27,363 bases of DNA from Candidatus Zambryskiibacteriota bacterium (GTDB lineage: Bacteria > Patescibacteriota > Minisyncoccia > Phycocordibacterales > Zambryskibacteraceae): positions 1 through 27,363 of the forward strand of contig JANLIM010000031.1 of NCBI GenBank assembly GCA_024654145.1, written 5' to 3'. Shown piece by piece: positions 13,604-21,165 of this stretch. The stretch's first letter is position 1. Each line of letters starts with the position of its first letter. The position numbers and the translations under genes are program-made. The notes beneath the pieces were generated by a model. It did not search any database. It was not told the origin of the DNA and saw nothing but the letters and a program-made list of their open reading frames with translations.

Positions 13604-13828
13604 CTATTCGCATTCTGACAAAAAACGCTTTTTCTCTATGCCAGCCATTTTCAATACGCTTCCCATTGTTCCTCGAGCTAGTTCTTCATGCAGTGGCACG
13701 ATAGTCACATGCCCTTCTCCCATTAACTTCACATGACTGCCCTTCTGTGACACAACCTTAAAATCAAACTTCTTTATTAAAATTTCTATAACAAAATCAC
13801 CTGAGAAGGTTTTTCTAGGCTTGGACAT
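13604..13828 (-). CDS. hicA: HicA-type mRNA interferase toxin
   Basis: A 74-residue protein with the dsRNA-binding-like HicA fold. 'VVSQKGSHVKLMGEGHVTIVPLHEELARGTMGSVLKMAGI' contains the catalytic His of the family in G-S-H (H32) and the conserved 'V-P-x-H-x-E-L-x-x-G-T' segment. HicA cuts mRNA when free of HicB. I chose the ATG at 13828, 4 nt after GGAG within the hicB end (14-nt overlap). An ATG at 13840 is also in frame but less well placed. It is second in the hicBA operon, and its end faces the rnpB terminator. Confidence 0.93.
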   Translation of the reverse strand: MSKPRKTFSGDFVIEILIKKFDFKVVSQKGSHVKLMGEGHVTIVPLHEELARGTMGSVLKMAGIEKKRFLSECE

Positions 13829-14033
13829 GCTCCACTTCAAAAATAGTTATGAGTGATGGCCTCTTAGGCAAATTCTCAAGTTGCGCATCCTCTAGATACA
13901 ACTCCACCGCCTCCTTTATGTTTGCTTGCGCCTCTTCAATAGTCTTGCCTTGGCTAGCAACACCAAGTTCCACGCAGTGCGCTACATACCATTTTCCTTC
14001 CTTATTTATAGTGGTAGTAAAAATATACTTCAT
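13815..14033 (-). CDS. hicB: HicB-type antitoxin
   Basis: A 72-residue protein with the HicB partial RNase H-like fold: 'KYIFTTTINKEGKWYVAHCVELGVASQGKTIEEAQANIKEAVELYLED'. It neutralises HicA by direct binding. The C-terminus is short and no separate HTH or ribbon-helix-helix DNA-binding domain can be seen, so operon autoregulation may need another factor. Antitoxin-first order is typical of many hicBA loci. TATAAT ends 6 nt before the ATG, which fits a leaderless transcript. Confidence 0.93.
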   Translation of the reverse strand: MKYIFTTTINKEGKWYVAHCVELGVASQGKTIEEAQANIKEAVELYLEDAQLENLPKRPSLITIFEVEHVQA

Positions 14034-14039
14034 CCTCTT

Positions 14040-14045
14040 ATTATA
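14040..14045 (-). promoter_or_regulatory. hicBA extended -10 promoter
   Basis: Minus-strand TGGTATAAT (TG, one base, TATAAT) is an extended -10 that ends 6 nt before the hicB ATG, so the first transcribed base would be the A of the ATG. No good -35 box is visible. Confidence 0.65.
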
Positions 14046-14083
14046 CCATATAACGTCTGCTTTTCCACTTCCCTTCCTGACTG

Positions 14084-14248
14084 CTATTGCGCTGGTTCAG
14101 TGGTGTCGGTTGTAGTTGGCTCGGTGGTTGTCGAAGACTCCGAAGGAGTCGTAGATCCTGAGCTTGCTTGCGGTGAGGCTTCTTGTTCTGAGCTTGTCGA
14201 AGTAGTCGAATCCGTGGATGATGTTGATTCAGGTATTGACTTCCCCAT
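14084..14248 (-). pseudogene. Orphan C-terminal tail of an S74-type surface protein gene
   Basis: The frame from an ATG at 14248 to TAG at 14084-14086 encodes only low-complexity Ser/Thr/Glu/Pro sequence, including STSSEQEASPQAS and TPSESSTTTEPTTTDTTEP. The first block is nearly the same as the tail of the 1585-aa protein (STSSEQEASPQAT, DNA at about 21730-21775), and the second resembles the tail of the 1948-aa protein. No S74 domain precedes it, and the frame runs upstream without one toward the NYN gene terminator. It is best read as the remnant of a third paralogue or a displaced tail. A TATAGA box 7 nt before the ATG leaves open expression as a 54-residue peptide. Confidence 0.5.
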
Positions 14249-14263
14249 TGATTCGTCTATACT
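14236..14263 (+). promoter_or_regulatory. Plus-strand promoter for a possible short RNA
   Basis: TTGACT (14236-14241), 16 nt, then TATACT (14258-14263). Transcription would start near 14270 and meet the terminator hairpin at 14281-14328, giving an RNA of about 55-60 nt. It lies in the spacer between the NYN gene and the tail remnant. Confidence 0.4.
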
Positions 14264-14280
14264 GTATGTATCACGAACGG

Positions 14281-14328
14281 AAAGAGCGCCCCTGTAAGGT
14301 TTCGTCCTTACAGGGGTCTTTCTTTTCT
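14281..14328 (+). terminator. Bidirectional terminator hairpin at the NYN gene end
   Basis: CCCCTGTAAGG (14289-14299), loop TTTCGT, CCTTACAGGGG (14306-14316): a perfect 11-bp stem flanked by AAAGA (14281-14285) and a pyrimidine tract TCTTTCTTTTCT. It works best on the plus strand. The NYN stop codon TAA (14308-14310 complement) is inside the stem. The loop resembles that of the terminator at 15012-15055. Confidence 0.7.
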
Positions 14329-14811
14329 CTCCAGCATTCTACGCCGGTCGCCCACAAATCTGGTGTACGGCAAGAAATCCTTCCGTTTCAAAAGTCCGGA
14401 ATACTTCTTCCTATTAGGCACGACAAGCGCCTCTAATTTATCGTTCTCCAAAAGATGCTCCACCAAACAATGGAAGTCCCCGTCGCCGCTAACTATTACC
14501 GCTTTACCGAAATCATTAATGTGTATCATGGTATGCAAAACAACTTCAGCATCTACATTTCCCTTCACTTCCCCATTTGGCAACTCCAATGTCGGTTTAA
14601 AAATACAAATATATCCATGCTCTTGTAGATATTTATACAAACCTTCATTCCCTTTAACATATCCAATACAAAGAAAAGCTTTCTCAACGTAATACTTATC
14701 TTTCAAATGGACCCTGAAACGAGCGAAATCTAACTCCCATCCCTGCGCTCGAATGCCAAGATTAAGATTCTGACTGTCTATAAAGGCATAGTTATTTTGT
14801 CCAGTTTGCAT
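14308..14811 (-). CDS. NYN-domain (PIN-like) ribonuclease, LabA/DUF88 type
   Basis: A 167-residue protein. Acidic residues of a PIN-like metal site are placed as in NYN proteins: D12 in 'AFIDSQNLN', D87 in 'KGNVDAEVVLHTM', and D110/D112 in 'VSGDGDFHCLV'. The middle segment 'GNVDAEVVLHTMIHINDFGKAVIVSGDGDF' is the LabA/Limkain-type core. Such proteins are likely metal-dependent RNases; the RNA target is unknown. TATAAT lies 8 nt before the ATG. Its promoter is back to back with that of the ncRNA candidate at 14847. The C-terminus is basic (RRRMLERKERPL) and ends in the terminator stem. Confidence 0.88.
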   Translation of the reverse strand: MQTGQNNYAFIDSQNLNLGIRAQGWELDFARFRVHLKDKYYVEKAFLCIGYVKGNEGLYKYLQEHGYICIFKPTLELPNGEVKGNVDAEVVLHTMIHINDFGKAVIVSGDGDFHCLVEHLLENDKLEALVVPNRKKYSGLLKRKDFLPYTRFVGDRRRMLERKERPL

Positions 14812-14819
14812 TCTAAAAA

Positions 14820-14840
14820 ATTATATCACTATGTTATAAT
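14820..14840. promoter_or_regulatory. Back-to-back promoters for the NYN gene and the ncRNA
   Basis: Minus strand: TGATATAAT, with TATAAT at the complement of 14820-14825, ends 8 nt before the NYN ATG. Plus strand: TGTTATAAT (14832-14840) is an extended -10 pointing to a start near 14847. The two -10 boxes are 9 bp apart. Confidence 0.6.
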
Positions 14841-14846
14841 TATTTT

Positions 14847-15055
14847 ATTAGCCATAACAACAGCCGAACTGGGGTTATGGCTAGGGTTCTTGAATAGTAT
14901 GGCGCTTAATTCAAGCAACCGACACCGAACCAAGTAGGTAGCCCGCGCGCCAAGTCCTGTTGTAAGTGTCCGGCACAAGCAATGAGGGCGGGACAACAAA
15001 CGAAACTTACGAAAAAGACCCTGATGAGGTTCCGTCCTCATTGGGGGCTTTTTCT
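14847..15055 (+). ncRNA. Candidate structured non-coding RNA, family not recognised
   Basis: About 210 nt without a supported ORF on either strand, preceded by an extended -10 promoter and ended by a strong terminator. Stems that can be read: GCCATAAC (14851-14858) with GTTATGGC (14874-14881), with a CAG/CTG pair inside. GGTT-CTTGAAT (14885-14895) with ATTCAAG-c-AACC (14909-14920). TGTTGT (14959-14964) with a downstream ACAACA (14993-14998). GTAAGT with ACTTAC gives an alternative or pseudoknotted pairing. It does not match SRP RNA, tmRNA or RNase P. 6S RNA is possible in size, but I cannot show its closed bubble. It could also be read on the minus strand as the 3' UTR of the 1948-aa gene. 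Confidence 0.45.
15012..15055. terminator. Bidirectional terminator between the ncRNA and the 1948-aa gene
   Basis: A stem of about 15 bp with one mismatch: left arm AAAAGACCCTGATGAGG ending at 15029, loop TTCCGT, right arm CCTCATTGGGGGCTTTT starting at 15036. An A run on the left and a T run on the right let it end transcripts from both sides. The loop resembles TTTCGT at 14300-14305. Confidence 0.85.
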
Positions 15056-15068
15056 TTTCTATATTGGA

Positions 15069-18000
15069 TTAAACCCCTGGTTCGGTGTCTGTTGTAGTAG
15101 CTTCTGCTGGCGGCGATTCAGGTTCCGGCTCTGGCGCCGTTTCCTCCACTGCCGCCTCTTCCGTTGGCACGTCGGAGCCTTCGGCGGAGGCGGCTTCCTC
15201 AGCTGGTGGAGTGGTTTCTTCTTCGGTAATTGTGGTTTCCTCCGTAGTTGTAGCTGTTTGTTCTTCCTCCACTATAATTTCCTCAGTCGTCGTAGCCGTT
15301 GTATCAGTAGTGGTTGCGGTCGGAGACTCCGAAGGAGTCGAAGTTGCCGTCGGTTGTGGGTCGTCGGTTGTCGGTTCACTCGTCATCGCAGAAGCAGTCA
15401 TTCCAGAATTCTGGAGAAGTTGTATAAGTTGGGACTCATTTATACATGTCCCTCCGATGCAGATTTTCTCTGTCGCTACAATTTCTCGTGAAGTAAACTT
15501 GTCAGCCCATGCAAGCATTGTGTCTTTCACCTCAACCATTTGTGCATAAAGGTCCTGTACAGACTGTACGAGTGCAGGGATAAACGCGAGATAGTCTACC
15601 ACCTTAGTACCATCTTCCCTTTCGACAATTGCTGATGGAGTGGCCGAGGCAACATCTTCTACAACGAATCCGTGGTATTCAACAGTAGATCCAGTGAGGT
15701 TGTATGCCTTGGTCTTAAGTGAATTAATGAGTGCTAGTCCACCTTCAAACTCAGAAACATCTTGCTTTTGTGCTTGCGTATCGGATGCATCTCTTTCAAA
15801 TGTAATAGTTCGTGAATTTAATTCCTTGATAGCGCTTACGAGATAAGGAACTATGAAGTCGGACTTCAGGCTAAGCATCCCCGTCTTTTGATCACCCACA
15901 GTTACAGCCTCTGGAATAACTTCTTGTACATCTTGTGCGATAAATCCAAGATTATCTTGTGCACCATTGAGATAGTCGAAGCTTACAGGCTTAAGAGCCA
16001 AAATTTTATTTAAGCCATCCGCTTCAATATAAACAATATTTTCCTTCAATCTTCTATCCGAACCAACCCCCCATGCTTGGTTCACCCACGGGTAATCGTC
16101 ACCTCGAAGATACATAATCGGATTACCATAATGATCAGTAAAATATGAGTTATAAGAACCTGCACTATCCCCGCCAGCCTGAACATATAAGCCCTTGTAG
16201 TTCGCTGCAGTTAATGCACTGATAGCCAATTTATATCCTGGGACTGTCGTCCCAATACCGACGTTGCCAGAATTTATAAACGAATGGCGACCAGCTTGAG
16301 TAGTAAATCGGACTTTTTCAACACCATCTGAACCGAAGGCGTAAATCTCACCTTCTCCAGAGTATGAACCAAGCACTGCTTTTGAAAGCACCCATGTACT
16401 ATCGCGGGCACTGATAATGTCCGTCTGAGCAGAGGTTGCCCTACGCACATCTAGAGTTGTCGCTGGCCCCGTCGTCCCAATGCCGACGTTGCCGTTTTGC
16501 AGCACTGTAAAGGCAGCTACTTCAGCATTTGAGTTATAAACATCGAGATTGAAGCTCTCATTTGCCCCAGAGCGTATAGCCCAATACCCACTAGGACCAG
16601 TGATGGCAGTTTGAGTAGAAGGTCCACCTGTAAAGACAGTGTCCGACCGCGCAGAGCCAATATAAATACCCGAACCTTCAACCCGAAGCTTGGCGTTAGA
16701 ACTCAGATCCGTGGTTCCTATACCAACTTTCCCCGCAAAATATGTATTTCCAACTGTCCCTGACTGAGGCATAAATCTCGCAATTTCACTACCCACCAAG
16801 TCATCAATTACTGTATAGCCTGCACCGTGTGAAATTACGATTCCGTCATTAAAAGCAGTTTTGCTACTATTAGACAAAATAATTCCTGCTTCTCTTGCAT
16901 CTATTCCTGTTGTGGAAATTCTTAACCTTGTTTCTGCAGCTCCCCCATCCACTTCCAATTTATTAGTTGGACCCGTCGTCCCGATACCAACATTCCCACT
17001 GGCTGCGCCTGAGATATAGAGCCGTGGAACGAGAGTACCATCTTGAGTAGTGAGAAAAGATAAGTTGCCAGTGTCATGTAATATTTCTGTTTTGTAAGAA
17101 GTTCCCCCTCCGCCCTGCATCAAGATGCCTGTCTGCCCTCCAGCTGTTGCAGTATCCAGAAGAATCCTTTTGCTATCACCATACACTGTTAGCAACTCAG
17201 TCGGGGTTGTTGTGCCGATGCCCACATTTCCAGCAGCGCTTATGTTGAAGAAATTTGATGACCCTTCCATGATGCGGAAATTGCCTTCGCTCGTACCATC
17301 GGTCTCGTCGATGCCGATCTTCCAGTCACGAGCAGTGGCTGTCTCACCCACTGTTGAAACTAGGTGAAGTGACGAGGGGCCAACGTAGAAATCTCTCCAG
17401 CGCGCAGTCGAAGTTCCCAGGTCATATGTATCATCGGCTGCAGGCATAATGTTTCCGGAAGTGATATTGGACGCGTAGAGGTTTGTGGTAGTAGCAGAAG
17501 TACCAGTAGCATTGGTGAAGGTAAATCTTGGGAAGACAGAATCTGTGGTTGTGGTGGCGGTGAAGTAGCCTGCAATAGCTTGGTTACCTAGAGAGGAAGC
17601 CCCTTCGACATGAAACCTGTATCCTGGATTCGTTGTGCCTATACCAACGTTGCCGCTTGCAATTACATTAAACGCGCTTCCGCCAATACTGGCGACTGAG
17701 GAGAAAAGATTTGTACTGGAAGCAGTGGTGGCAAAGAAATTGGTTGAAGTGGCATTGGTAGTGGTGGAGCGAGTAGTGATGATATCTGTAAGACCAAGAA
17801 GAGTAGTTAGATTAGGAAGAGTTGTTGTGGCAGAAAGGCGTGTGTCAAAGAGTCCACCGAAGGTGGTGGTGTAGACTCCGTTAGTTACAGTCTCAGCATT
17901 GCCAGAAATAGAGCCTTGGACAGTTTGGCTAAATGTCTGAAGGCCAGAGAATGTGTTTGCAGTATAGAGCTTGGGAATGGTGGTAGAAGCATGGATGTAG

Positions 18001-20915
18001 CTATTTACCCTATCGTCTGTGTAGAAGAGGTTACCGGATTCTGTGAGGTTGGCGGTATTGGCGAAGAGATTTGTGGTGTAGAAGTTTGTCGATGATGCTG
18101 TGGTGGAGAAGAAATTGGTTGTGGTAGCAGAAGTGCCAGTAGCATTTGTAAACGTAAAGTTTTGCAAAGTTGTAGATCCCGTAGCAAGAATGGTGCCGAA
18201 AGTTCCGAGTCCAGTCGAGGATATGTTTCCTGAACCGGTGTTGAGGGAGTTGTTGTTGGTCAGGATGCCGTTGGTCCATGTACCGGCAATTTCAAGAGCT
18301 GTTGTGCCTGTGCCAGTGTTGGTTAGGTAAATACCGCTTTCTGTCGTACCAGTGCCAGTGTTAGAAAGTGAAAGCAAGGTTTGAGTACCACTCGTAGTGT
18401 TGTTGGTGAGAGCTCCAGAGTAAAGGTCTACAGCAGTGCCTATGGATGCGTCAGACACAGTGTAAGTAGAGTTGAATGGGTAATTAACAGAGAGGTAACG
18501 TAGGTCATTTGCTCCCGAGTTCCAGCTAAAGGTTGCGTTTCCAGAGCCTGAGTTTCTCTGGAAGATAACAGATTTCAGATCATCACTTGCTTCTGTGGAA
18601 CCAATAGTCCAAGTATCGTTTGAAGTGGCACCTGTTACCACTGTACCGGAGAGGTTATTAGCAGTGAGAGTGTCGAAGTAACCGTTCTTCCAGTAATAGG
18701 AAGCGGAGCCAACAGTGTTTGTGTTAGTGGAAACGTCGGTTGTAGGTCGCAGTGCTCCGGTATTATCGAACACTACGGTGTTGTTTCCTCCAGGATTAAG
18801 TGAGAGGAGGGTTTTTGTTCCCGACCCGACTCCTGAACCTGTCACATTTATAGAAAGAGCATCGTAACCACCACCTGCAGTAGTAGAATCCACTAGGTCA
18901 ATAATCTGACCTCTGGATACCTGGCCATTACCTGCATTGGCAGTAAGCGTCTGGTGGATGAGAGTGCCGCTAGTGATAGAGCTGTCTTGCACGGCAAAAA
19001 TGTCTCCAGTAGCAACTGAGGAGTTAATAAGGAAAGTTCCATCATTTTGCTGATAGTCATTTACATATAGTTCGTCGAAGGTACCTTTAGTCGAGAAGAA
19101 GTTAGTAGTCGTAGCTGAGGTTCCTGTGGCATTTACGAAAGTGAAGTTTTGGAGAGTAGTAGAACCAGTGACGAGAAGGTTACTTAAAGTGCCCGAGCCA
19201 ATTGTGAGTACCCCAATGTTTCCTGTAGTTGAGAACAAATTGGTACTAGATGCAGTAGCGGTGAAAAAATTAGTAGAGGTAGCATTACTTGCAGTGAGCG
19301 AAGACACAAAAGCATTTGTTGTAGTCGAATTGGTGGTGGTCGAGTTAGTGGCGGTAAGAGCACCCACGGTAATATCATCTGCAATGAGAGAGGTGATGGT
19401 GGCTAGAGTGCTGCGGAAAATGTCGGTGAAGAAGTTTGTGGTCGTCGCACTCGTGCCAGTAGCAAAAATAAAGTGTAAGTTCGTCGTAGATGCCGTATTA
19501 GAAAAAAAGTTTGTCGAAGTTGCATTCGTAGAGGTGGAGTTCGTAACAGAGAGAGTCGTTCCACTAAATCCATTTGCAGTCACACCTCCACCGAAAACGA
19601 TGTTACCGTCTTTATCAAGAGTGAGATTCTCTGCTGTAATGGTAATAGTTTTATCCGCGCTACCGAGAGTAATTTTCCCCCCAGCTGAGAAACTGCCAGA
19701 GACGCCAAGCGAGCCGAAGGAGCCACTCTTACCGAGGATAGCACTGCCGGCCTCTATAGACCCGCGCACCGAAATGTTCTTGCCAACATCCAGGTTCCCT
19801 TTGATATCCAAATCATCTGCCATAGTGACAAGAGCTTCGAAATAAGCTGGGCCTAAAACATCGATTGCCTGCATAAATTCCGCCCGGCCAAAGGCCTTTA
19901 ATTCACCCTCCACTTCAAGCTCGTTTAAGAGCTTTGTTGCGCCTTTTACTTGGAGGGTTTGTCCTATAGACACCTCACCATCAAGGACAACGTTTTCCGT
20001 TGTGACGTTGCCATTCTTGGTTATAAAGGCGAGAGTGAACTCTTCGGAAGAGACACTATCGAGTGTATCCGCAGAGAGATTTTCGACAGTTGTGGTCGAG
20101 GTCACGAGGATAGGCGCGATACCTTGGGCGGAGTATGCACGGAGCTGACCCTCAGTCTCGATGTGACCCATGATCGAGATACTGCCATCGTTGTTTAAAA
20201 GCAAAATCTCGTTCGCGTGAGTACCCGGTCGGAAACCCATTACAGTGTTAGCATCCTTCAACGCATCCATCACATAGTCGACCGACTTATCGAAGAAGCT
20301 AAAGACAAATGGCACAGGCAATGTGGAGAGAAGTACGACAGAGACTAACGCAGCCGCTACCAAGATCTTGCTCGATGCAACTGTTTTAAAATGCGATCGG
20401 GGAGTTCGAACAATTTTCAATTTAGAATTTTCATTGGGTTCAGTTTGTTTAGAAATTGAAAATTGAAAATTTTTTTTCTCCAACACCCTTTCCAATGCTT
20501 TCTCCATATGTGCAATATGAGCTACGTTCTCACCATGCACTACCTCCTTAGTTTTCGCAGGATCAGCATGTTTCGGAAAATATTTATTAATATCACCCTG
20601 GTAAGATCGGATAGGATCTATTCGTAAATTTTCTTGAAAATTAGTACTTAATACCGGCTTAGAAATTGGAAATTGAGAATTGGAAATTTGTGCCCTCAGC
20701 ATCTGCTTCTGCATGTATGCATCCAGAGCGGCCTTATTCGTATACCATACGTTTCCAATCTTCTTGGATGGAAGCCTGTTTTTACGAGCCAGGAGAGAAA
20801 GGTACTCAGCACTGTAGGGAGTATGAGTTGCCGCCTCAGTCATAGAAAGCCACTGAGCACTTACAGCACTTGGTTCAAAATTCGAGCTAGAGTTTTCTAA
20901 AGGATCAAATTTCAT
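15069..20915 (-). CDS. Giant surface protein: HTH-like domain, one TM helix, tail-fibre repeats, peptidase S74
   Basis: A 1948-residue protein. Residues 22-70 look like a MerR/HTH_17-type domain ('SMTEAATHTPYSAEYLSLLARKNRLPSKKIGNVWYTNKAALDAYM'). One membrane helix spans about 183-208, so the rest should lie outside. Residues 230-600 are beta-rich. Residues about 600-1150 hold many 'TSATTTNFFSTTASSTNLF' units. From about 1130, six 'GNVGIGTT-P' units of 50-75 residues follow. The peptidase S74 (endosialidase-type intramolecular chaperone) domain starts at 'SDRRLKENI' with Ser1619 and Lys1624 intact. In the family this domain aids trimer folding, then is cut off just before the Ser. After it come 'KICIGGTCINESQL' and a Thr/Glu/Ala/Pro tail. 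Residues 75-90 and 149-169 are repeat-derived. A leader hairpin precedes the ATG. Role in adhesion or signalling is inferred. Confidence 0.9.
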   Translation of the reverse strand: MKFDPLENSSSNFEPSAVSAQWLSMTEAATHTPYSAEYLSLLARKNRLPSKKIGNVWYTNKAALDAYMQKQMLRAQISNSQFPISKPVLSTNFQENLRIDPIRSYQGDINKYFPKHADPAKTKEVVHGENVAHIAHMEKALERVLEKKNFQFSISKQTEPNENSKLKIVRTPRSHFKTVASSKILVAAALVSVVLLSTLPVPFVFSFFDKSVDYVMDALKDANTVMGFRPGTHANEILLLNNDGSISIMGHIETEGQLRAYSAQGIAPILVTSTTTVENLSADTLDSVSSEEFTLAFITKNGNVTTENVVLDGEVSIGQTLQVKGATKLLNELEVEGELKAFGRAEFMQAIDVLGPAYFEALVTMADDLDIKGNLDVGKNISVRGSIEAGSAILGKSGSFGSLGVSGSFSAGGKITLGSADKTITITAENLTLDKDGNIVFGGGVTANGFSGTTLSVTNSTSTNATSTNFFSNTASTTNLHFIFATGTSATTTNFFTDIFRSTLATITSLIADDITVGALTATNSTTTNSTTTNAFVSSLTASNATSTNFFTATASSTNLFSTTGNIGVLTIGSGTLSNLLVTGSTTLQNFTFVNATGTSATTTNFFSTKGTFDELYVNDYQQNDGTFLINSSVATGDIFAVQDSSITSGTLIHQTLTANAGNGQVSRGQIIDLVDSTTAGGGYDALSINVTGSGVGSGTKTLLSLNPGGNNTVVFDNTGALRPTTDVSTNTNTVGSASYYWKNGYFDTLTANNLSGTVVTGATSNDTWTIGSTEASDDLKSVIFQRNSGSGNATFSWNSGANDLRYLSVNYPFNSTYTVSDASIGTAVDLYSGALTNNTTSGTQTLLSLSNTGTGTTESGIYLTNTGTGTTALEIAGTWTNGILTNNNSLNTGSGNISSTGLGTFGTILATGSTTLQNFTFTNATGTSATTTNFFSTTASSTNFYTTNLFANTANLTESGNLFYTDDRVNSYIHASTTIPKLYTANTFSGLQTFSQTVQGSISGNAETVTNGVYTTTFGGLFDTRLSATTTLPNLTTLLGLTDIITTRSTTTNATSTNFFATTASSTNLFSSVASIGGSAFNVIASGNVGIGTTNPGYRFHVEGASSLGNQAIAGYFTATTTTDSVFPRFTFTNATGTSATTTNLYASNITSGNIMPAADDTYDLGTSTARWRDFYVGPSSLHLVSTVGETATARDWKIGIDETDGTSEGNFRIMEGSSNFFNISAAGNVGIGTTTPTELLTVYGDSKRILLDTATAGGQTGILMQGGGGTSYKTEILHDTGNLSFLTTQDGTLVPRLYISGAASGNVGIGTTGPTNKLEVDGGAAETRLRISTTGIDAREAGIILSNSSKTAFNDGIVISHGAGYTVIDDLVGSEIARFMPQSGTVGNTYFAGKVGIGTTDLSSNAKLRVEGSGIYIGSARSDTVFTGGPSTQTAITGPSGYWAIRSGANESFNLDVYNSNAEVAAFTVLQNGNVGIGTTGPATTLDVRRATSAQTDIISARDSTWVLSKAVLGSYSGEGEIYAFGSDGVEKVRFTTQAGRHSFINSGNVGIGTTVPGYKLAISALTAANYKGLYVQAGGDSAGSYNSYFTDHYGNPIMYLRGDDYPWVNQAWGVGSDRRLKENIVYIEADGLNKILALKPVSFDYLNGAQDNLGFIAQDVQEVIPEAVTVGDQKTGMLSLKSDFIVPYLVSAIKELNSRTITFERDASDTQAQKQDVSEFEGGLALINSLKTKAYNLTGSTVEYHGFVVEDVASATPSAIVEREDGTKVVDYLAFIPALVQSVQDLYAQMVEVKDTMLAWADKFTSREIVATEKICIGGTCINESQLIQLLQNSGMTASAMTSEPTTDDPQPTATSTPSESPTATTTDTTATTTEEIIVEEEQTATTTEETTITEEETTPPAEEAASAEGSDVPTEEAAVEETAPEPEPESPPAEATTTDTEPGV
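20411..20471. repeat. In-frame heptanucleotide fold-back in the 1948-aa gene, copy 1
   Basis: Plus-strand reading: CAATTTT, CAATTTA, GAATTTT (20411-20431), a spacer of about 19 nt, then AGAAATT, GAAAATT, GAAAATT (20451-20471). The halves can pair. It encodes residues around 149-169 (NFQFSISKQ...NSKLKIV) in the linker between the HTH-like domain and the membrane helix. Confidence 0.75.
20661..20688. repeat. In-frame heptanucleotide array in the 1948-aa gene, copy 2
   Basis: Four consecutive 7-nt units: AGAAATT, GGAAATT, GAGAATT, GGAAATT. They encode the QISNSQFPIS stretch just after the HTH-like domain. No inverted half is obvious nearby, so this is an array rather than a full fold-back. Confidence 0.7.
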
Positions 20916-20924
20916 GTTTTTGTG

Positions 20925-20971
20925 GTGCCGATACTATGTATCGGCACTCATTTAACGTTGTATTTATTATA
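20925..20971 (-). promoter_or_regulatory. Promoter and leader hairpin of the 1948-aa gene
   Basis: Minus-strand TATAAT (complement of 20966-20971) gives a start near 20959 and a 5' leader of about 44 nt. In it GTGCCGATAC (20925-20934), loop of 3, and GTATCGGCAC (20938-20947) form a perfect 10-bp stem ending 9 nt before the ATG. The stem could mask or present the start region to ribosomes. Most other genes here seem leaderless, so this leader stands out. Confidence 0.6.
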
Positions 20972-21165
20972 CATTTCCAGCCCTTAAGATGGTGGGGATA
21001 AGGACTGGCAAATCCTAAATCACAATTTCTAAATCTTAAATAAATCCCAATTTTCAAATTTGGAGTTTATAATTTCATGCTTATTTAGAGCTTAGTGCTT
21101 AGAGTTTAGAGTTTGATAAGTCATAAACTTATCTAAACCTTACTAAACACTATTATAAAAATGGG
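20972..21165. repeat. Intergenic heptanucleotide fold-back element
   Basis: No gene is seen here. Forward units AATCCTA, AATCACA, ATTTCTA, AATCTTA (21011-21038) grade into AATTTTC text. Inverted-sense units lie at 21092-21114 (TTAGTGC, TTAGAGT, TTAGAGT and the following TT). The palindrome GATAAGT (21115-21121), loop CATAA, ACTTATC (21127-21133) follows. This is the same order as in lepA and rnpB. TGGGGATAA at 20993-21001 is one base from a DnaA box. Confidence 0.75.

Noticed and set aside
14959..14990. Resemblance of GTCCGGCACAAGCA to the SRP RNA domain IV (GUCCGGAAGGAAGCA)
   Set aside because: The GGAA tetraloop and the pairing GG-CC around it are missing, and the flanks do not form the SRP helix.
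19126..19845. Long open frames on the plus strand opposite the giant genes (Val-rich products)
   Set aside because: They are the antisense of Thr/Asn/Ser-rich repeat codons, have skewed composition and no start signals.
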